A stretch of DNA of 64,000 nucleotides from an uncultured Oscillospiraceae bacterium (GCA_910589395.1 CAJUTL010000005.1:16371-80370); one strand, 5' to 3'; shown: positions 8,674-16,640, counted from the stretch's first letter. The notes: generated by a model from the sequence alone, not told the origin. Made by a program: numbers and translations.

Positions 8674-9453
8674 TTGGATTTTAACGCGTTTTCACTGATA
8701 CAGGACGGTCTTGCGGAAGAGCTCTCCAAGCAGGGCTTTCACGGGCCGGAGCCTTTGGAATACGAGGGCGGCCGGGCGGCCTCCTACGCCACGGAGGAGG
8801 TAGCCTACTGCCTGCGGTATGACCGGGGGCACCAGCGCTTTGAGCTTTGCTCCGCCACGATCTCCGCTTCCGGCGAGGTGGGGGATTGGCGAAGCCTTTC
8901 CCTGTGGCTTTTCGATGAGAAGGAAGGGGACAAGCGGGATGCGGAAAGCATTCTGAACGACTTTCTCGACGTGGTGCGGGGCCCGAAGCGCGTGGCCGTT
9001 GTGCAGCAAAAGCGCAAGCGCGGCAAAGACGAGGAGCGCAATGTGGATCCCCTGTTCTTCCTCAATCGTCTGGTCAATATTTTTCCGGAGTTGAAAGACG
9101 AACTGAACGAGGAAAAGATCGTGTACGGCCAGGTGCGGTTTGTCACCTTCGTCAAGCAGCTTGTGGTCCCCAAATGCGAGGGGCTGGCCATCAAATACCC
9201 CGGCAGCGAGCCCTATAAAAAGCTCTGCGCCCTGCTGGACGATATGTACAAGAACGGCGACCTGGATCTGCGTGCTGTCGTTACGGTTTCCCTCCTTAAT
9301 ACTATGAGCGACGAGGCCTTTGCGTCACTCCGGGAGGGCCTGGGCGAGGAGCTGCAGAAGGATCTGAAATATACCCGAAAGCTCAAGGGAAAAAAGATCA
9401 AGCCAGAAAAGCAGAAGAAGCAGAAAAAGGTGGAGTCCAGGCTGAAGACCTGA
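8674..9453 (+). CDS. Conserved hypothetical protein with lysine-rich tail
   Basis: A soluble acidic protein of about 259 residues, not assigned to a family with confidence. The frame opens at 8629, but that ATG lies inside the -10 box. AGGTGGA at 8655-8661 points to a start at the TTG at 8674 or the ATT at 8671, giving a protein beginning DFNAFSLIQDGLAEEL. The first half is beta-rich (YCLRYDRGHQRFELCSATIS). The second half is helical (DPLFFLNRLVNIFPELKDEL) and ends with a basic tail, KLKGKKIKPEKQKKQKK. No signal peptide or membrane segment is seen. It sits alone between the MFS gene and the rpmG operon. Confidence 0.7.
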   Translation: MDFNAFSLIQDGLAEELSKQGFHGPEPLEYEGGRAASYATEEVAYCLRYDRGHQRFELCSATISASGEVGDWRSLSLWLFDEKEGDKRDAESILNDFLDVVRGPKRVAVVQQKRKRGKDEERNVDPLFFLNRLVNIFPELKDELNEEKIVYGQVRFVTFVKQLVVPKCEGLAIKYPGSEPYKKLCALLDDMYKNGDLDLRAVVTVSLLNTMSDEAFASLREGLGEELQKDLKYTRKLKGKKIKPEKQKKQKKVESRLKT

Positions 9454-9529
9454 CGCGGTAGTTGTTAGTCGTTAGATGGGCTCCTTTTTGGGGCCTTTCT
9501 CTTTGTTGGAAATTCCGCGAAAAAAGCGG

Positions 9530-9558
9530 TTGACAGGCTTTCAGGGGTATGATATACT
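9530..9558 (+). promoter_or_regulatory. Promoter of rpmG-secE-nusG
   Basis: Consensus TTGACA (9530-9535), 17-base spacer, TATACT (9553-9558). Strong housekeeping promoter, as expected for a translation operon. Confidence 0.85.
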
Positions 9559-9564
9559 GTTATT

Positions 9565-9589
9565 ACCTCGGAAAAGAGGTTCTTTTTTT
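9565..9589 (+). promoter_or_regulatory. Short hairpin plus T-tract in rpmG leader
   Basis: ACCTC pairs with GAGGT around a six-base loop and is followed by TCTTTTTTT, just after the expected transcription start. It resembles a weak early terminator or pause site; function is not known. Confidence 0.4.
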
Positions 9590-9691
9590 GTTGCCTTTTT
9601 CACGGCGTCATAGCTTTTCCCGAGGGAGGCAGGGGACGGGTTTTTGCCCGGGTTCCCACAAAATTTATCCGAATCACGGAGGTGCCGAAAC

Positions 9692-9841
9692 ATGCGAGTG
9701 AAGATCGTGCTGGCCTGCACTGAGTGCAAGCAGAGGAACTACCTCAGCAAGAAGGAAAAGAAAAACAATCCCGACAGGCTGGAAATGAACAAGTATTGCA
9801 GATTCTGCCGGAAGCACACCCTGCACAGGGAAACCAAGTAA
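9692..9841 (+). CDS. rpmG: 50S ribosomal protein L33
   Basis: A 49-residue ribosomal protein beginning MRVKIVLACTECKQRNY. Two cysteine pairs (CTEC and CRFC) make this the zinc-binding form of L33. GGAGGT lies 8 bases before the ATG at 9692; the longer upstream reading has no ribosome site. It is followed directly by secE and nusG, the order found in many Firmicutes. Confidence 0.96.
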   Translation: MRVKIVLACTECKQRNYLSKKEKKNNPDRLEMNKYCRFCRKHTLHRETK

Positions 9842-9853
9842 GGAGCGGAGAAC

Positions 9854-10102
9854 ATGGCGGAAACCGAAAAGAAAAACGACAAGAAGCCCAACGCTGTTGT
9901 CAGGTTCTTTAAGCGCATCGTAAAGTTCTTCCGCGATTGCAAGGGCGAGCTGAAAAAGATCGTGTGGCCCACACCCCGGGCGGTGTTCAAAAGCACGGTG
10001 GTGGTATTGATTACCATGGTCGTGCTGGGTTTGTTTGTATTTCTGCTGGATACAGGCTTTATGAACCTTTTGGGCCTGGTGATGAATGTTGCCAAGGTTT
10101 AA
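9854..10102 (+). CDS. secE: Preprotein translocase subunit SecE
   Basis: An 82-residue single-span SecE. The basic N-terminus precedes FKRIVKFFRDCKGELKKIVWPT, the conserved amphipathic helix ending in the W-P-T hallmark, and one transmembrane helix (VVVLITMVVLGLFVFLLD). It is part of the SecYEG channel. It starts 12 bases after rpmG with GGAGCGGAG as ribosome site, and nusG follows. Confidence 0.95.
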   Translation: MAETEKKNDKKPNAVVRFFKRIVKFFRDCKGELKKIVWPTPRAVFKSTVVVLITMVVLGLFVFLLDTGFMNLLGLVMNVAKV

Positions 10103-10145
10103 GACCCCGGCGGCGTGTCCGTCCGGCTGGAAACGGAGGTAACTG

Positions 10146-10667
10146 ATGGCAGACGAAGCAAGATGGTATGTGGTGCATACCTATTCCGGCTATGAGAACA
10201 AGGTGGCTTCCAATCTGGAAAAAACAGTGGAAAACCGCCAGCTTCAGGAGTTGATCCAGGAGATCCGCGTTCCCACCGAAACGGTAACGGAGATCACGGA
10301 GGCCGGAAAGCGGAAGGAAGTAGAACGCAAAATATTCCCCGGTTATGTCATTGTGAAGATGATCATGACCGATGAATCCTGGTACGCGGTGCGGAATATC
10401 CGCGGCTGCACAGGGTTTGTAGGTCCCTCCTCCAAGCCTGTCCCTCTCACGGAAGAGGAAGTGGCTAGGCTGGGCATTGAGAAGCGGTCCATCGAGGTGA
10501 GCTATCAGGTAGGCGATTCCGTGAATATCGTGGATGGCCCCCTGGAAGGTTTTATCGGTGTTGTGGAGGAAATGGACGTGGAGAAAAACCGCATTCGCGT
10601 GGTGGTATCCATGTTTGGGCGGGATACGCCCGTGGAGCTGGAGCTGGATCAGGCCGAACCGGTCTAG
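10146..10667 (+). CDS. nusG: Transcription termination/antitermination protein NusG
   Basis: 173 residues, full length. The NGN domain contains WYVVHTYSGYENKVASNL and FPGYVIVKMIMTDESWY; the C-terminal KOW domain contains GDSVNIVDGPLEGFIGVVEE. NusG binds RNA polymerase and couples it to Rho or the ribosome. It ends with TAG, which shows that TAG is a normal stop in this genome. Confidence 0.96.
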   Translation: MADEARWYVVHTYSGYENKVASNLEKTVENRQLQELIQEIRVPTETVTEITEAGKRKEVERKIFPGYVIVKMIMTDESWYAVRNIRGCTGFVGPSSKPVPLTEEEVARLGIEKRSIEVSYQVGDSVNIVDGPLEGFIGVVEEMDVEKNRIRVVVSMFGRDTPVELELDQAEPV

Positions 10668-10773
10668 GAAAAGCGTTCCGGCTGTCTTTTCAAGTGTACG
10701 AAAAGCTCAGGTAAGAAACTCAGCGGTTTTCCGCTTTGAGGAGGAGCAAGCCCTTTTCGGGGCCTGTTCCCTT

Positions 10774-10848
10774 GTGGGAGGCGCAGACGAAATCTGATTC
10801 TCACGGCTGTGCCGCAGACCCGGCCGCAAATTGCGGGCGGTTTACCAC
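10774..10848 (+). promoter_or_regulatory. Putative L11/L1 operon mRNA leader
   Basis: The 201-base gap between nusG and rplK contains GTGGGAGG (10774-10781) and a later ACCAC (10844-10848), just before the rplK ribosome site. This pattern (GTGGGAGG ... ACCAC ... GGAGGT) resembles the structured leader before rplK in other Firmicutes, where ribosomal protein feedback is proposed. No separate promoter was seen, so rplK-rplA are probably co-transcribed with nusG. Confidence 0.5.
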
Positions 10849-10868
10849 GAATTTTGGAGGTGCAAAAC

Positions 10869-11294
10869 ATGGCACAAAAGGTTACGGGCTTTATCAAGCT
10901 TCAGATCCCTGCCGGAAAAGCGACCCCGGCACCGCCTGTAGGCCCTGCTCTGGGCCAGCATGGCGTAAACATCATGGCCTTTACGAAGGAATTCAACGAG
11001 CGTACCAAGAACGACGCCGGGCTGATCATTCCGGTAGTGATTACGGTATACGCGGATCGTTCCTTTACTTTCATCACCAAGACCCCGCCTGCCGCCGTTC
11101 TCATCAAGAAGGCCTGCGGCATCGAAACGGCCTCCGGTGAGCCCAACAAGAAGAAGGTGGCGAAGATCACCCGCGAGCAGGTGCAAAAGATCGCCGAGCA
11201 GAAGATGCCCGACCTCAACGCCGCTACCATTGAAACGGCTATGAGCATGATCGCAGGCACCGCCCGCAGCATGGGCATTGAAGTAGCAGACTGA
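10869..11294 (+). CDS. rplK: 50S ribosomal protein L11
   Basis: 141 residues, the usual length. MAQKVTGFIKLQIPAGKATP and PPVGPALGQHGVNIMAF are the conserved N-terminal domain; the C-terminal RNA-binding domain ends GTARSMGIEV. L11 forms the GTPase-associated centre of the 50S subunit. A TTTTGGAGGTGC ribosome site precedes the ATG at 10869; the frame is open 20 codons further up but without support. Confidence 0.97.
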   Translation: MAQKVTGFIKLQIPAGKATPAPPVGPALGQHGVNIMAFTKEFNERTKNDAGLIIPVVITVYADRSFTFITKTPPAAVLIKKACGIETASGEPNKKKVAKITREQVQKIAEQKMPDLNAATIETAMSMIAGTARSMGIEVAD

Positions 11295-11350
11295 TTCCCG
11301 GGTGGGAGGAAACAAACTTCATCCGATATTTACCACTGGAGGAAAAAGAT

Positions 11351-12043
11351 ATGAAGCATGGAAAAAAATATGTGGACGGCGCGAAATTAATCGACCGTTC
11401 CAAGCTGTATGATACCAACGAGGCGCTGGATCTTTGCGTCAAAACTGGTACCGCCAAGTTCGATGAAACGGTAGAGCTCCACGTGAAGCTGGGCGTTGAC
11501 GGCCGTCACGCCGATCAGCAGGTGCGCGGCGCCATCGTGCTGCCCAACGGCACCGGCAAGAACGTGCGTGTTCTGGCGATCTGCAAGGGCGATAACATTG
11601 AGGCTGCCCAGGCCGCTGGCGCCGATTTTGTAGGCGCGGACGAAATGGTGCAGAAGATCCAGTCCGAGGGCTGGATGGACTTTGATGTGCTGATCACCAC
11701 CCCCGATATGATGGGCCTGGTTGGCCGTCTCGGTAAGGTGCTGGGCCCCCGCGGCTTGATGCCGAACCCCAAGGCCGGCACCGTAACTCCCGATATCGCC
11801 AAGGCGGTTCAGGAAGCCAAGGCCGGTAAGATCGAGTACCGCCTGGATAAGACCAACATTATCCACTGCCCCATCGGCAAGGTTTCCTTTGGCGCTCAGA
11901 AGCTTCAGGAGAACTTCGATACCTTGATGGACGCCATTGTGAAGGCAAAGCCCTCCGCCGCCAAGGGCCAGTATGTGCGTTCCTGTGTGGTCAGCTCCAC
12001 CATGGGCCCCGGCGTAAAGATCAACCCCGCCAAGTTCCTGTAA
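11351..12043 (+). CDS. rplA: 50S ribosomal protein L1
   Basis: 230 residues, full length, starting MKHGKKYVDGAKLIDRSKLY. The conserved loop GLVGRLGKVLGPRGLMPNPK is present at about residue 120-140. L1 forms the mobile stalk at the tRNA exit side and can repress its own operon. Unlike the usual rplKAJL arrangement, a strong terminator follows and rplJ lies 4 kb away. Confidence 0.97.
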   Translation: MKHGKKYVDGAKLIDRSKLYDTNEALDLCVKTGTAKFDETVELHVKLGVDGRHADQQVRGAIVLPNGTGKNVRVLAICKGDNIEAAQAAGADFVGADEMVQKIQSEGWMDFDVLITTPDMMGLVGRLGKVLGPRGLMPNPKAGTVTPDIAKAVQEAKAGKIEYRLDKTNIIHCPIGKVSFGAQKLQENFDTLMDAIVKAKPSAAKGQYVRSCVVSSTMGPGVKINPAKFL

Positions 12044-12057
12044 AAAAACAAAAAACT

Positions 12058-12097
12058 GCCCGCCGAAGCATTCGCTTCGGCGGGCGTTTTTGTTTTT
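12058..12097 (+). terminator. Intrinsic terminator after rplA
   Basis: Perfect 12-bp stem GCCCGCCGAAGC/GCTTCGGCGGGC with an ATTC loop and a TTTTTGTTTTTT tail. It separates rplKA from rplJL. Confidence 0.9.
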
Positions 12098-12117
12098 TCA
12101 GTTGCTGGCCGTAAGAC

Positions 12118-12600
12118 GTCAGTTGTTAGAAGAGGTGCAAAAATAATGGGGAATTAGCAATGAGCAATGATTAGTTTGATAAATTCGAATTTGGCGGTTA
12201 TTTGCACACCGCCCTCTTGTCATTCTGAGCGAAGCGAAGAATCTCGTTCTTTGCCCTTTTGTCCTGAGGTTAAGGACGAGATTCTTCGTCACTATGTTCC
12301 TCAGAATGACAATAGTGATAGCGGAATCAGGACGCTAAACTATAATTTAGCAGGCGAGTGCACGGTGCGAAAGCCTTCCCTTACTTGTAAGGGAAGGGGG
12401 ACCGCCGAACGGCGGTGGAAGGGATAGTCACACGCAGAAGGCGGAATAAAACCGCTAGTTTTGATCCCCTCAGCCAGCCTTCGGCTGGCAGTTTTCTCCG
12501 CTTCGCTCCGGTCAGTGCTGGCTGTGCCCCACTGGGGCACAGCCAGCACCCCTTACTCGCGCAAGGGGTGCCTAAGGGCACTAAACTATAATTTATCGGC
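12118..12600. repeat. Composite intergenic repeat block 2
   Basis: No gene is seen. Modules present: TCAGTTGTTAG (12119-12129), AATTAGCAATGAGCAATG (12151-12168), the long inverted repeat from TGTCATTCTGAGC to CTCAGAATGACA (12218-12311), two copies of CTAAACTATAATTTA (near 12336 and 12582), AAGGGAAGGGGGACCGCC (about 12387) and a nested hairpin GCTGGCTGTGCCCCA/TGGGGCACAGCCAGC. From 12600 to 12950 the sequence is AT-rich with no recognised gene. Confidence 0.75.
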
Positions 12601-12951
12601 GAACCACTTGCTTTCTTCCTGCCATTGCAGGACAAAAAGTGAAGCTTGTTTTGCTTTCTCGGCAAAGCAGACTTTGCTTTTTCGGAAAATCTTGTCTCTT
12701 GGTTTTTAGTCAGGAATTAGCAACGCAATTTCTTTGTGAAAAGTGCGGCCTCATTTTTCACCTTTTGGAAGGGTGCTTTCAAAAATCAAAAAATGATTAC
12801 TTATACTATATTGATGAAAATGTTTTGTTCTGAGTGATCGCGAATACACCACTTTTCTTTTTTCTTATTCTGCGGTTTTTTGGTTCTCGTCATTTTTCTA
12901 AAATTTAAAAGCTGATGAGAACTTAAAAACAAATGGTGACAGTGATATTCA

Positions 12952-12979
12952 TTGACAAAGCAAAAATGTGTGATATTAT
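12952..12979 (+). promoter_or_regulatory. Promoter of the lipoprotein gene
   Basis: TTGACA (12952-12957) and TATTAT (12974-12979) with a 16-base spacer, in AT-rich DNA about 125 bases before the start codon. Confidence 0.6.
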
Positions 12980-13102
12980 AAAAAAAGAGAAATCTATATG
13001 CTAACGAAGGGAAGATGAATCCAATGCAGACTGAGAGAGTGAACTAAATTATTGGCGTTTTGCTTAAAAACCTTTTACCTCAAAATTTTGGAGGTGGATT
13101 TT

Positions 13103-13774
13103 ATGCAGGCTGTCAAAAATCGGGAACGTAGGGTTTTGCTGGCGCGGCTGCTTTCTTGTTTGTGGCTGCTGGCTTTGTCTGGCTGTGTAACGCCGCAGCA
13201 GGGGAAAGCCCCGGCTGTGGAAAGCCGGCTGGTAGAAAATTTCAGTAAGCCCAGGGAGGCGGTTCTGAAAGCTTTGACTGCTCAAGAGCTCCCCGATGGC
13301 AAGGGGTATCTGGCCCAGTTCTCCTGGTGTGGGAACCCGATGGATACAGAGCTGCATTTTGCCGGGGAAGCGCCCACGCTTTTTGAAGGGAAAGAGGAAT
13401 ACCCCGTCACGGATGACACAAAGCAGTTGGCCCTGGAAGCCATCCGCAGCTTTCAAAAGCAGTTCCCGGAATTTCGGGATAATTTTCTTCATACCCCAGA
13501 AGGGCAGCAGGGCGGAGATGAGCAGGAACTGAACGAAACGCTTCTTGATCGCTTCTGGGAAGCAGAGCCCCCAAAAGCAGAAGGAGAGGAAGCCGTAAGC
13601 CTCACCTACCGGTTTTCCTTTCCCGGCGGGGAAGTGGAGCAGGAGTTGCTGCCCGAAGGCGCGGCGCAGCTTATGGTCTGCGCGGAATGCATTTTTGAAA
13701 AGCGGGCCCAAGCACCGGAAAAGGTGCGCTTTCATTTCAGGTTATCTCGTTATATGAAGCTGAACGGAAAGTAA
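13103..13774 (+). CDS. Putative lipoprotein, unknown function
   Basis: A 223-residue secreted protein. After a basic N-terminus (MQAVKNRERRVLLARLL) comes a hydrophobic core and the lipobox LALSGC, so Cys near residue 29 should be lipidated and the protein held on the outer face of the membrane. The mature part is hydrophilic and acidic with no recognised domain. TTTTGGAGGTGG precedes the ATG at 13103; the upstream extension to 13052 lacks a ribosome site. It stands as a single gene with its own promoter and terminator inside the insert that splits the ribosomal protein genes. Confidence 0.7.
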   Translation: MQAVKNRERRVLLARLLSCLWLLALSGCVTPQQGKAPAVESRLVENFSKPREAVLKALTAQELPDGKGYLAQFSWCGNPMDTELHFAGEAPTLFEGKEEYPVTDDTKQLALEAIRSFQKQFPEFRDNFLHTPEGQQGGDEQELNETLLDRFWEAEPPKAEGEEAVSLTYRFSFPGGEVEQELLPEGAAQLMVCAECIFEKRAQAPEKVRFHFRLSRYMKLNGK

Positions 13775-13785
13775 AAACACAGAAA

Positions 13786-13825
13786 AAAGAGCGCGGAGCC
13801 GGCAAGAGAGCTCCGCGCTCTTTTT
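13786..13825 (+). terminator. Intrinsic terminator after the lipoprotein gene
   Basis: AAAGAGCGCGGAGC pairs with GCTCCGCGCTCTTT and is followed by a T run. Confidence 0.85.
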
Positions 13826-13831
13826 GATAAG

Positions 13832-14045
13832 ATAACACCGCACAAAGATTGCGCGCAAGAAGTTGCGCAAGAGTTAATCTCCGATTAACTCTTCAGATTT
13901 TTCGTCAGGGTGTACAGATTGAGTGCGGTCAATCAGACCATTTATGGTCTTGCGATTTGACAAGCGAAAGCTGCGCGTTATGACGGAAAATCTGCAAGCA
14001 AATTGTGTACAAAGGCCTCTGGCCGGTCTTTGTGCAGGGCTGCCT
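13832..14045. mobile_element. MITE-like element, family 1, copy 1
   Basis: A 214-bp non-coding element with imperfect terminal inverted repeats (AACACCGCACAAAGA at the left, TCTTTGTGCAGGGCTGCC at the right) and a largely self-complementary interior (CAGATTTTTCGTCA ... TGACGGAAAATCTG). An inverted copy is found 46 kb away at 60159-60333, sharing for example ACAAAGGCCTCTGGCCGG. This copy is longer by an internal segment near 13865-13895. No transposase gene is inside, which fits a miniature inverted-repeat element moved by an enzyme encoded elsewhere. Confidence 0.75.
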
Positions 14046-14053
14046 TAAGCTTT

Positions 14054-14413
14054 CTATTCCTTTGCCCCTGCATTTTTCAGCCGCAGGGCTTTTTTCAGGC
14101 TCCTTGCCTGGGAAAGCATCAGGTACACTTCATCGGGCGTGCAGTTCTCAAACACCTCCGCCACGTCCTGTAGCAGGAGAGGCGTTGATTGAGTGACGGA
14201 ATCCATTAAAATATCGTTGGGGGTCGTGTTCAGGGCGTTGCAGAGCCGCACCAGGGTAGGCAGAGAGACCTTTGCGCTTCCGGTTTCGATCCCGCTGAAG
14301 TGCTGGGGAGAAATATTGGCCAGCTCCGCTACCTGCTCCTGGGTCAGCTTCTGCTTTTTTCGGATCGCCCGCAATCTTTGCCCCAACAGGTGGTAGTTCA
14401 GATCTATTTTCAT
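14054..14413 (-). CDS. XRE family helix-turn-helix regulator
   Basis: A 119-residue DNA-binding protein. Residues about 9-63 form an HTH_3 domain (LGQRLRAIRKKQKLTQEQVA, then ISPQHFSGIETGSAKVSLPT); the C-terminal half (DEVYLMLSQARSLKKALR) is probably for dimerisation. The ATG at 14413 has GGAGG four bases upstream; a start 4 codons earlier is less likely. It is divergent from the SLH protein gene, and the 8-bp inverted repeat at 14486-14506 between them is a candidate binding site. Confidence 0.85.
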   Translation of the reverse strand: MKIDLNYHLLGQRLRAIRKKQKLTQEQVAELANISPQHFSGIETGSAKVSLPTLVRLCNALNTTPNDILMDSVTQSTPLLLQDVAEVFENCTPDEVYLMLSQARSLKKALRLKNAGAKE

Positions 14414-14442
14414 AGAAACCTCCAAACAAAGGATATTCCCTA

Positions 14443-14471
14443 TTGTAATTTAATCTATGCTGTGATATAAT
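14443..14471 (+). promoter_or_regulatory. Promoter of the SLH protein gene
   Basis: TTGTAA (14443-14448), 17 bases, TATAAT (14466-14471). Confidence 0.7.
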
Positions 14472-14485
14472 CGTCTATGTAAAGG

Positions 14486-14506
14486 AACTTCTAGAATATA
14501 GAAGTT
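14486..14506. promoter_or_regulatory. Candidate operator between XRE and SLH genes
   Basis: Perfect inverted repeat AACTTCTA-GAATA-TAGAAGTT placed about 15 bases after the -10 box of the SLH gene. It is a likely binding site for the divergent XRE regulator. No experiment supports this. Confidence 0.5.
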
Positions 14507-14535
14507 TCAAAAATGATACTGATGGAGGAAAAGGT

Positions 14536-15795
14536 ATGAAAAAGAAAATCTTATCCGCTCTGTTGGCAGTGTGCCTGCTAATAGGCTGTTTGCCCTTAGG
14601 GGCCGCGGCAGAGGCGGCAGGAGCGCCGGATCTGGAAAACAGCTTCGCGCAGAGAAAGTCTGACTTTTTAGAGCAGTGTGAATTGCGGGCAAATGATGCT
14701 CCTATGCTGAGCGCCGCAAGAACCAATAGAGCAGCGTTAGTCTTAATTTCTTATATACAGAAAAACGGTGACTTTGATCCTGAGGGGGATCAATATGTTG
14801 ACATTCCCTATTTTGATGGCGAACACCACTCAATAACACGAATCTACTATCTGCCACATTATCAGGAGATCATGTTTATTGGCTTTCACTATCTTACTTC
14901 CGCCACCTCTACGGCAACTATGGGCTACAATTTGCAAACGCAAAATATCACAAATGGAATGGTGATTGCTTCTCTTACCACAGATGACGGAGTCGAAACA
15001 AAAGGAAAATGCACCAGCTTTGATATGTATTCTTATACAAGAAGTACACAGCTGTATTTTTCTATCATTGAAAACGGAGACAGAATAAGCTTATCAGTTT
15101 TTCAGGATTTGTGTAATGCGATTGTGCAACTTTCGGTAACTACTTGGGAATTGGCATTGATGGAAACAGGTACGGGAGTATCTCTATATGATATAGGTTT
15201 TGTTCGCTATTTCCCAGAGTTTTTTCCTACGCCTGACCCGGATCCGAATCCTGACCCCACGCCGGTCACTCCCAGCTTTGCCGATGTGAAGCCCAGCGAC
15301 TATTTCTATGACGCCGTGAATTGGGCGGTGGAGCAGAAGATCACCGCAGGTACGGACGCCACCCATTTCAGCCCTGATCATTCCTGTACCAGAGCTCAGG
15401 CGGTCACCTTCCTCTGGCGTGCCGCCGGGGAGCCGGAGCCGGAGAATACGGCGGTGACCTTTACTGACGTAGCCCCCGGCGCATATTACGCGAAGGCTGT
15501 GAGCTGGGCGGTAGAGCAGGGGATCACCGCCGGTACCAGTGCCACAAAATTCAGTCCGGAGGCAGTTTGTACCAGGGCCCAGGTGGTAAGCTTCCTGTAT
15601 CGGTCCGCAAATTCTCCGGAGGTATCCGGCGAAGGCTCTTTTTCCGATGTGGCTTCCGGCGCTTACTATGAGAACGCTGTGAGGTGGGCAGTGGCAAACG
15701 GGATCACCGCCGGTACCGGGCAAAACAGGTTCAGCCCCGACGCCCGCTGTGTTCGCGGCCAGGTAGTGAGCTTTTTGTATCGGTACTACGCGTGA
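14536..15795 (+). CDS. Secreted protein with three C-terminal SLH domains
   Basis: 419 residues. A signal peptide (MKKKILSALLAVCLLIGC..., cut near AAAEA) is followed by an unrecognised region (about 30-230), a DPDPNPDPTPVTP linker, and three S-layer-homology domains of about 55 residues each. All three share the FxDV ... YYxxAVxWAVxxGITAGT pattern and end in a variant of CTRAQVVSFLYR. SLH domains anchor proteins to pyruvylated wall polymer, so the N-terminal part is displayed on the surface. The middle region is less GC-rich than the SLH part, which hints at a separate origin. Confidence 0.85.
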   Translation: MKKKILSALLAVCLLIGCLPLGAAAEAAGAPDLENSFAQRKSDFLEQCELRANDAPMLSAARTNRAALVLISYIQKNGDFDPEGDQYVDIPYFDGEHHSITRIYYLPHYQEIMFIGFHYLTSATSTATMGYNLQTQNITNGMVIASLTTDDGVETKGKCTSFDMYSYTRSTQLYFSIIENGDRISLSVFQDLCNAIVQLSVTTWELALMETGTGVSLYDIGFVRYFPEFFPTPDPDPNPDPTPVTPSFADVKPSDYFYDAVNWAVEQKITAGTDATHFSPDHSCTRAQAVTFLWRAAGEPEPENTAVTFTDVAPGAYYAKAVSWAVEQGITAGTSATKFSPEAVCTRAQVVSFLYRSANSPEVSGEGSFSDVASGAYYENAVRWAVANGITAGTGQNRFSPDARCVRGQVVSFLYRYYA

Positions 15796-15806
15796 GAAAT
15801 TTTTCC

Positions 15807-15835
15807 TTGACAAAAGAGCCTTCTCATGCTATGAT
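15807..15835 (+). promoter_or_regulatory. Promoter of rplJ-rplL
   Basis: Consensus TTGACA (15807-15812), 17-base spacer, TATGAT (15830-15835). A separate strong promoter is expected here because rplJ-rplL is uncoupled from rplA. Confidence 0.85.
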
Positions 15836-15845
15836 AAACAAGCTG

Positions 15846-16020
15846 TCCAACCAAAGACAGCAGGCGTTCGCTTTGCGAACTGAAATGGGAAACCGGCCTG
15901 CCGAGGAAAGATAAGCGTATGGAACAGGGGAGACTCCCCTTCATTTGCTTGAATTCCAGCGCCTTTCCCCGTCCTTTGGGGAAAGGCGCTTTTGATTTGG
16001 ACGGATCTTTCTATAACGGA
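15846..16020 (+). promoter_or_regulatory. Ribosomal protein L10 leader with attenuator
   Basis: The leader carries the L10-binding signature: CCAAAGACAGCAGGC (from about 15847), a stem-loop, then GGCCTGCCGAGGAAAG. This is followed by a strong terminator hairpin (AGCGCCTTTCCCC/GGGGAAAGGCGCT, 15958-15990) and a T run before the rplJ ribosome site. In this family L10(L12) binding promotes termination, giving feedback control of rplJ-rplL. Confidence 0.88.
15958..15994 (+). terminator. Attenuator terminator in the L10 leader
   Basis: A 13-bp stem with a seven-base loop followed by TTTT, located between the L10 aptamer and rplJ. Confidence 0.85.
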
Positions 16021-16031
16021 GGTGAAGATCA

Positions 16032-16562
16032 TTGCCCAGCGAGAAGATTCTGGAACAGAAAAAGCAGCATGTCGCGGAGCTGGCGGAAGCCTTTAAGGCT
16101 GCCAACGTAGGTGTGCTCGTGAACTACCTCGGCATCAATGTGGAGGACGATACCAAGCTGAGAAAGCAGCTGCGTGAGGCTGGCTGCCAGTACAAGGTAG
16201 TCAAAAACACTCTGCTGCACCTGGCTTTTGAGCAAGCTGGTATCGAGGGCCTGGACGAGTCCCTGAAGGGTACTACCGCTATCGCTTACAGTGAAAACGG
16301 CTATACTGAGGCTCCCAAGATCCTTTCCGACTATGCCAAGGGTCACGAGAATTTCACGATCAAGTCCGGCTTTATCGATGGCAGCACAGTAGATGCCGCC
16401 GGTATCACCGAGCTTGCGAAGCTGCCTTCCAAGGAAGTGCTTATCGCTCAGGTTCTGGGCGGCTTCAATGCCCCGATCCAGGGCTTTGCCAATGTGCTCA
16501 ACGGCACACTGCGCGGCCTGGTGATCGCCCTGAATGCCATTGCCGAAAAGCAGTCCGCTTAA
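16032..16562 (+). CDS. rplJ: 50S ribosomal protein L10
   Basis: 176 residues, full length. The N-terminal rRNA-binding domain runs MPSEKILEQKKQHVAELAEA; the C-terminal helix (QGFANVLNGTLRGLVIALNAI) binds L12 dimers. The start is a TTG at 16032 placed 8 bases after GGAGGTG; no ATG is available nearby. L10 anchors the L12 stalk and regulates its own leader. Confidence 0.96.
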   Translation: MPSEKILEQKKQHVAELAEAFKAANVGVLVNYLGINVEDDTKLRKQLREAGCQYKVVKNTLLHLAFEQAGIEGLDESLKGTTAIAYSENGYTEAPKILSDYAKGHENFTIKSGFIDGSTVDAAGITELAKLPSKEVLIAQVLGGFNAPIQGFANVLNGTLRGLVIALNAIAEKQSA

Positions 16563-16640
16563 GAAGGTGTCTCAGGCTTTGTGCCTGAATGTCTGAAAAC
16601 AAAAACTAAAAAAGAAAAATCTATTTCGGAGGTATTATCC

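Noticed and set aside
12167..12709. Short reading frames in repeat block 2
   Set aside because: They run across repeat modules that recur elsewhere in other frames; none has a ribosome site or protein-like composition.
15958..15994. End-of-operon terminator for the SLH gene
   Set aside because: It lies downstream of a new promoter and the L10 aptamer, so it is better explained as the L10 attenuator.
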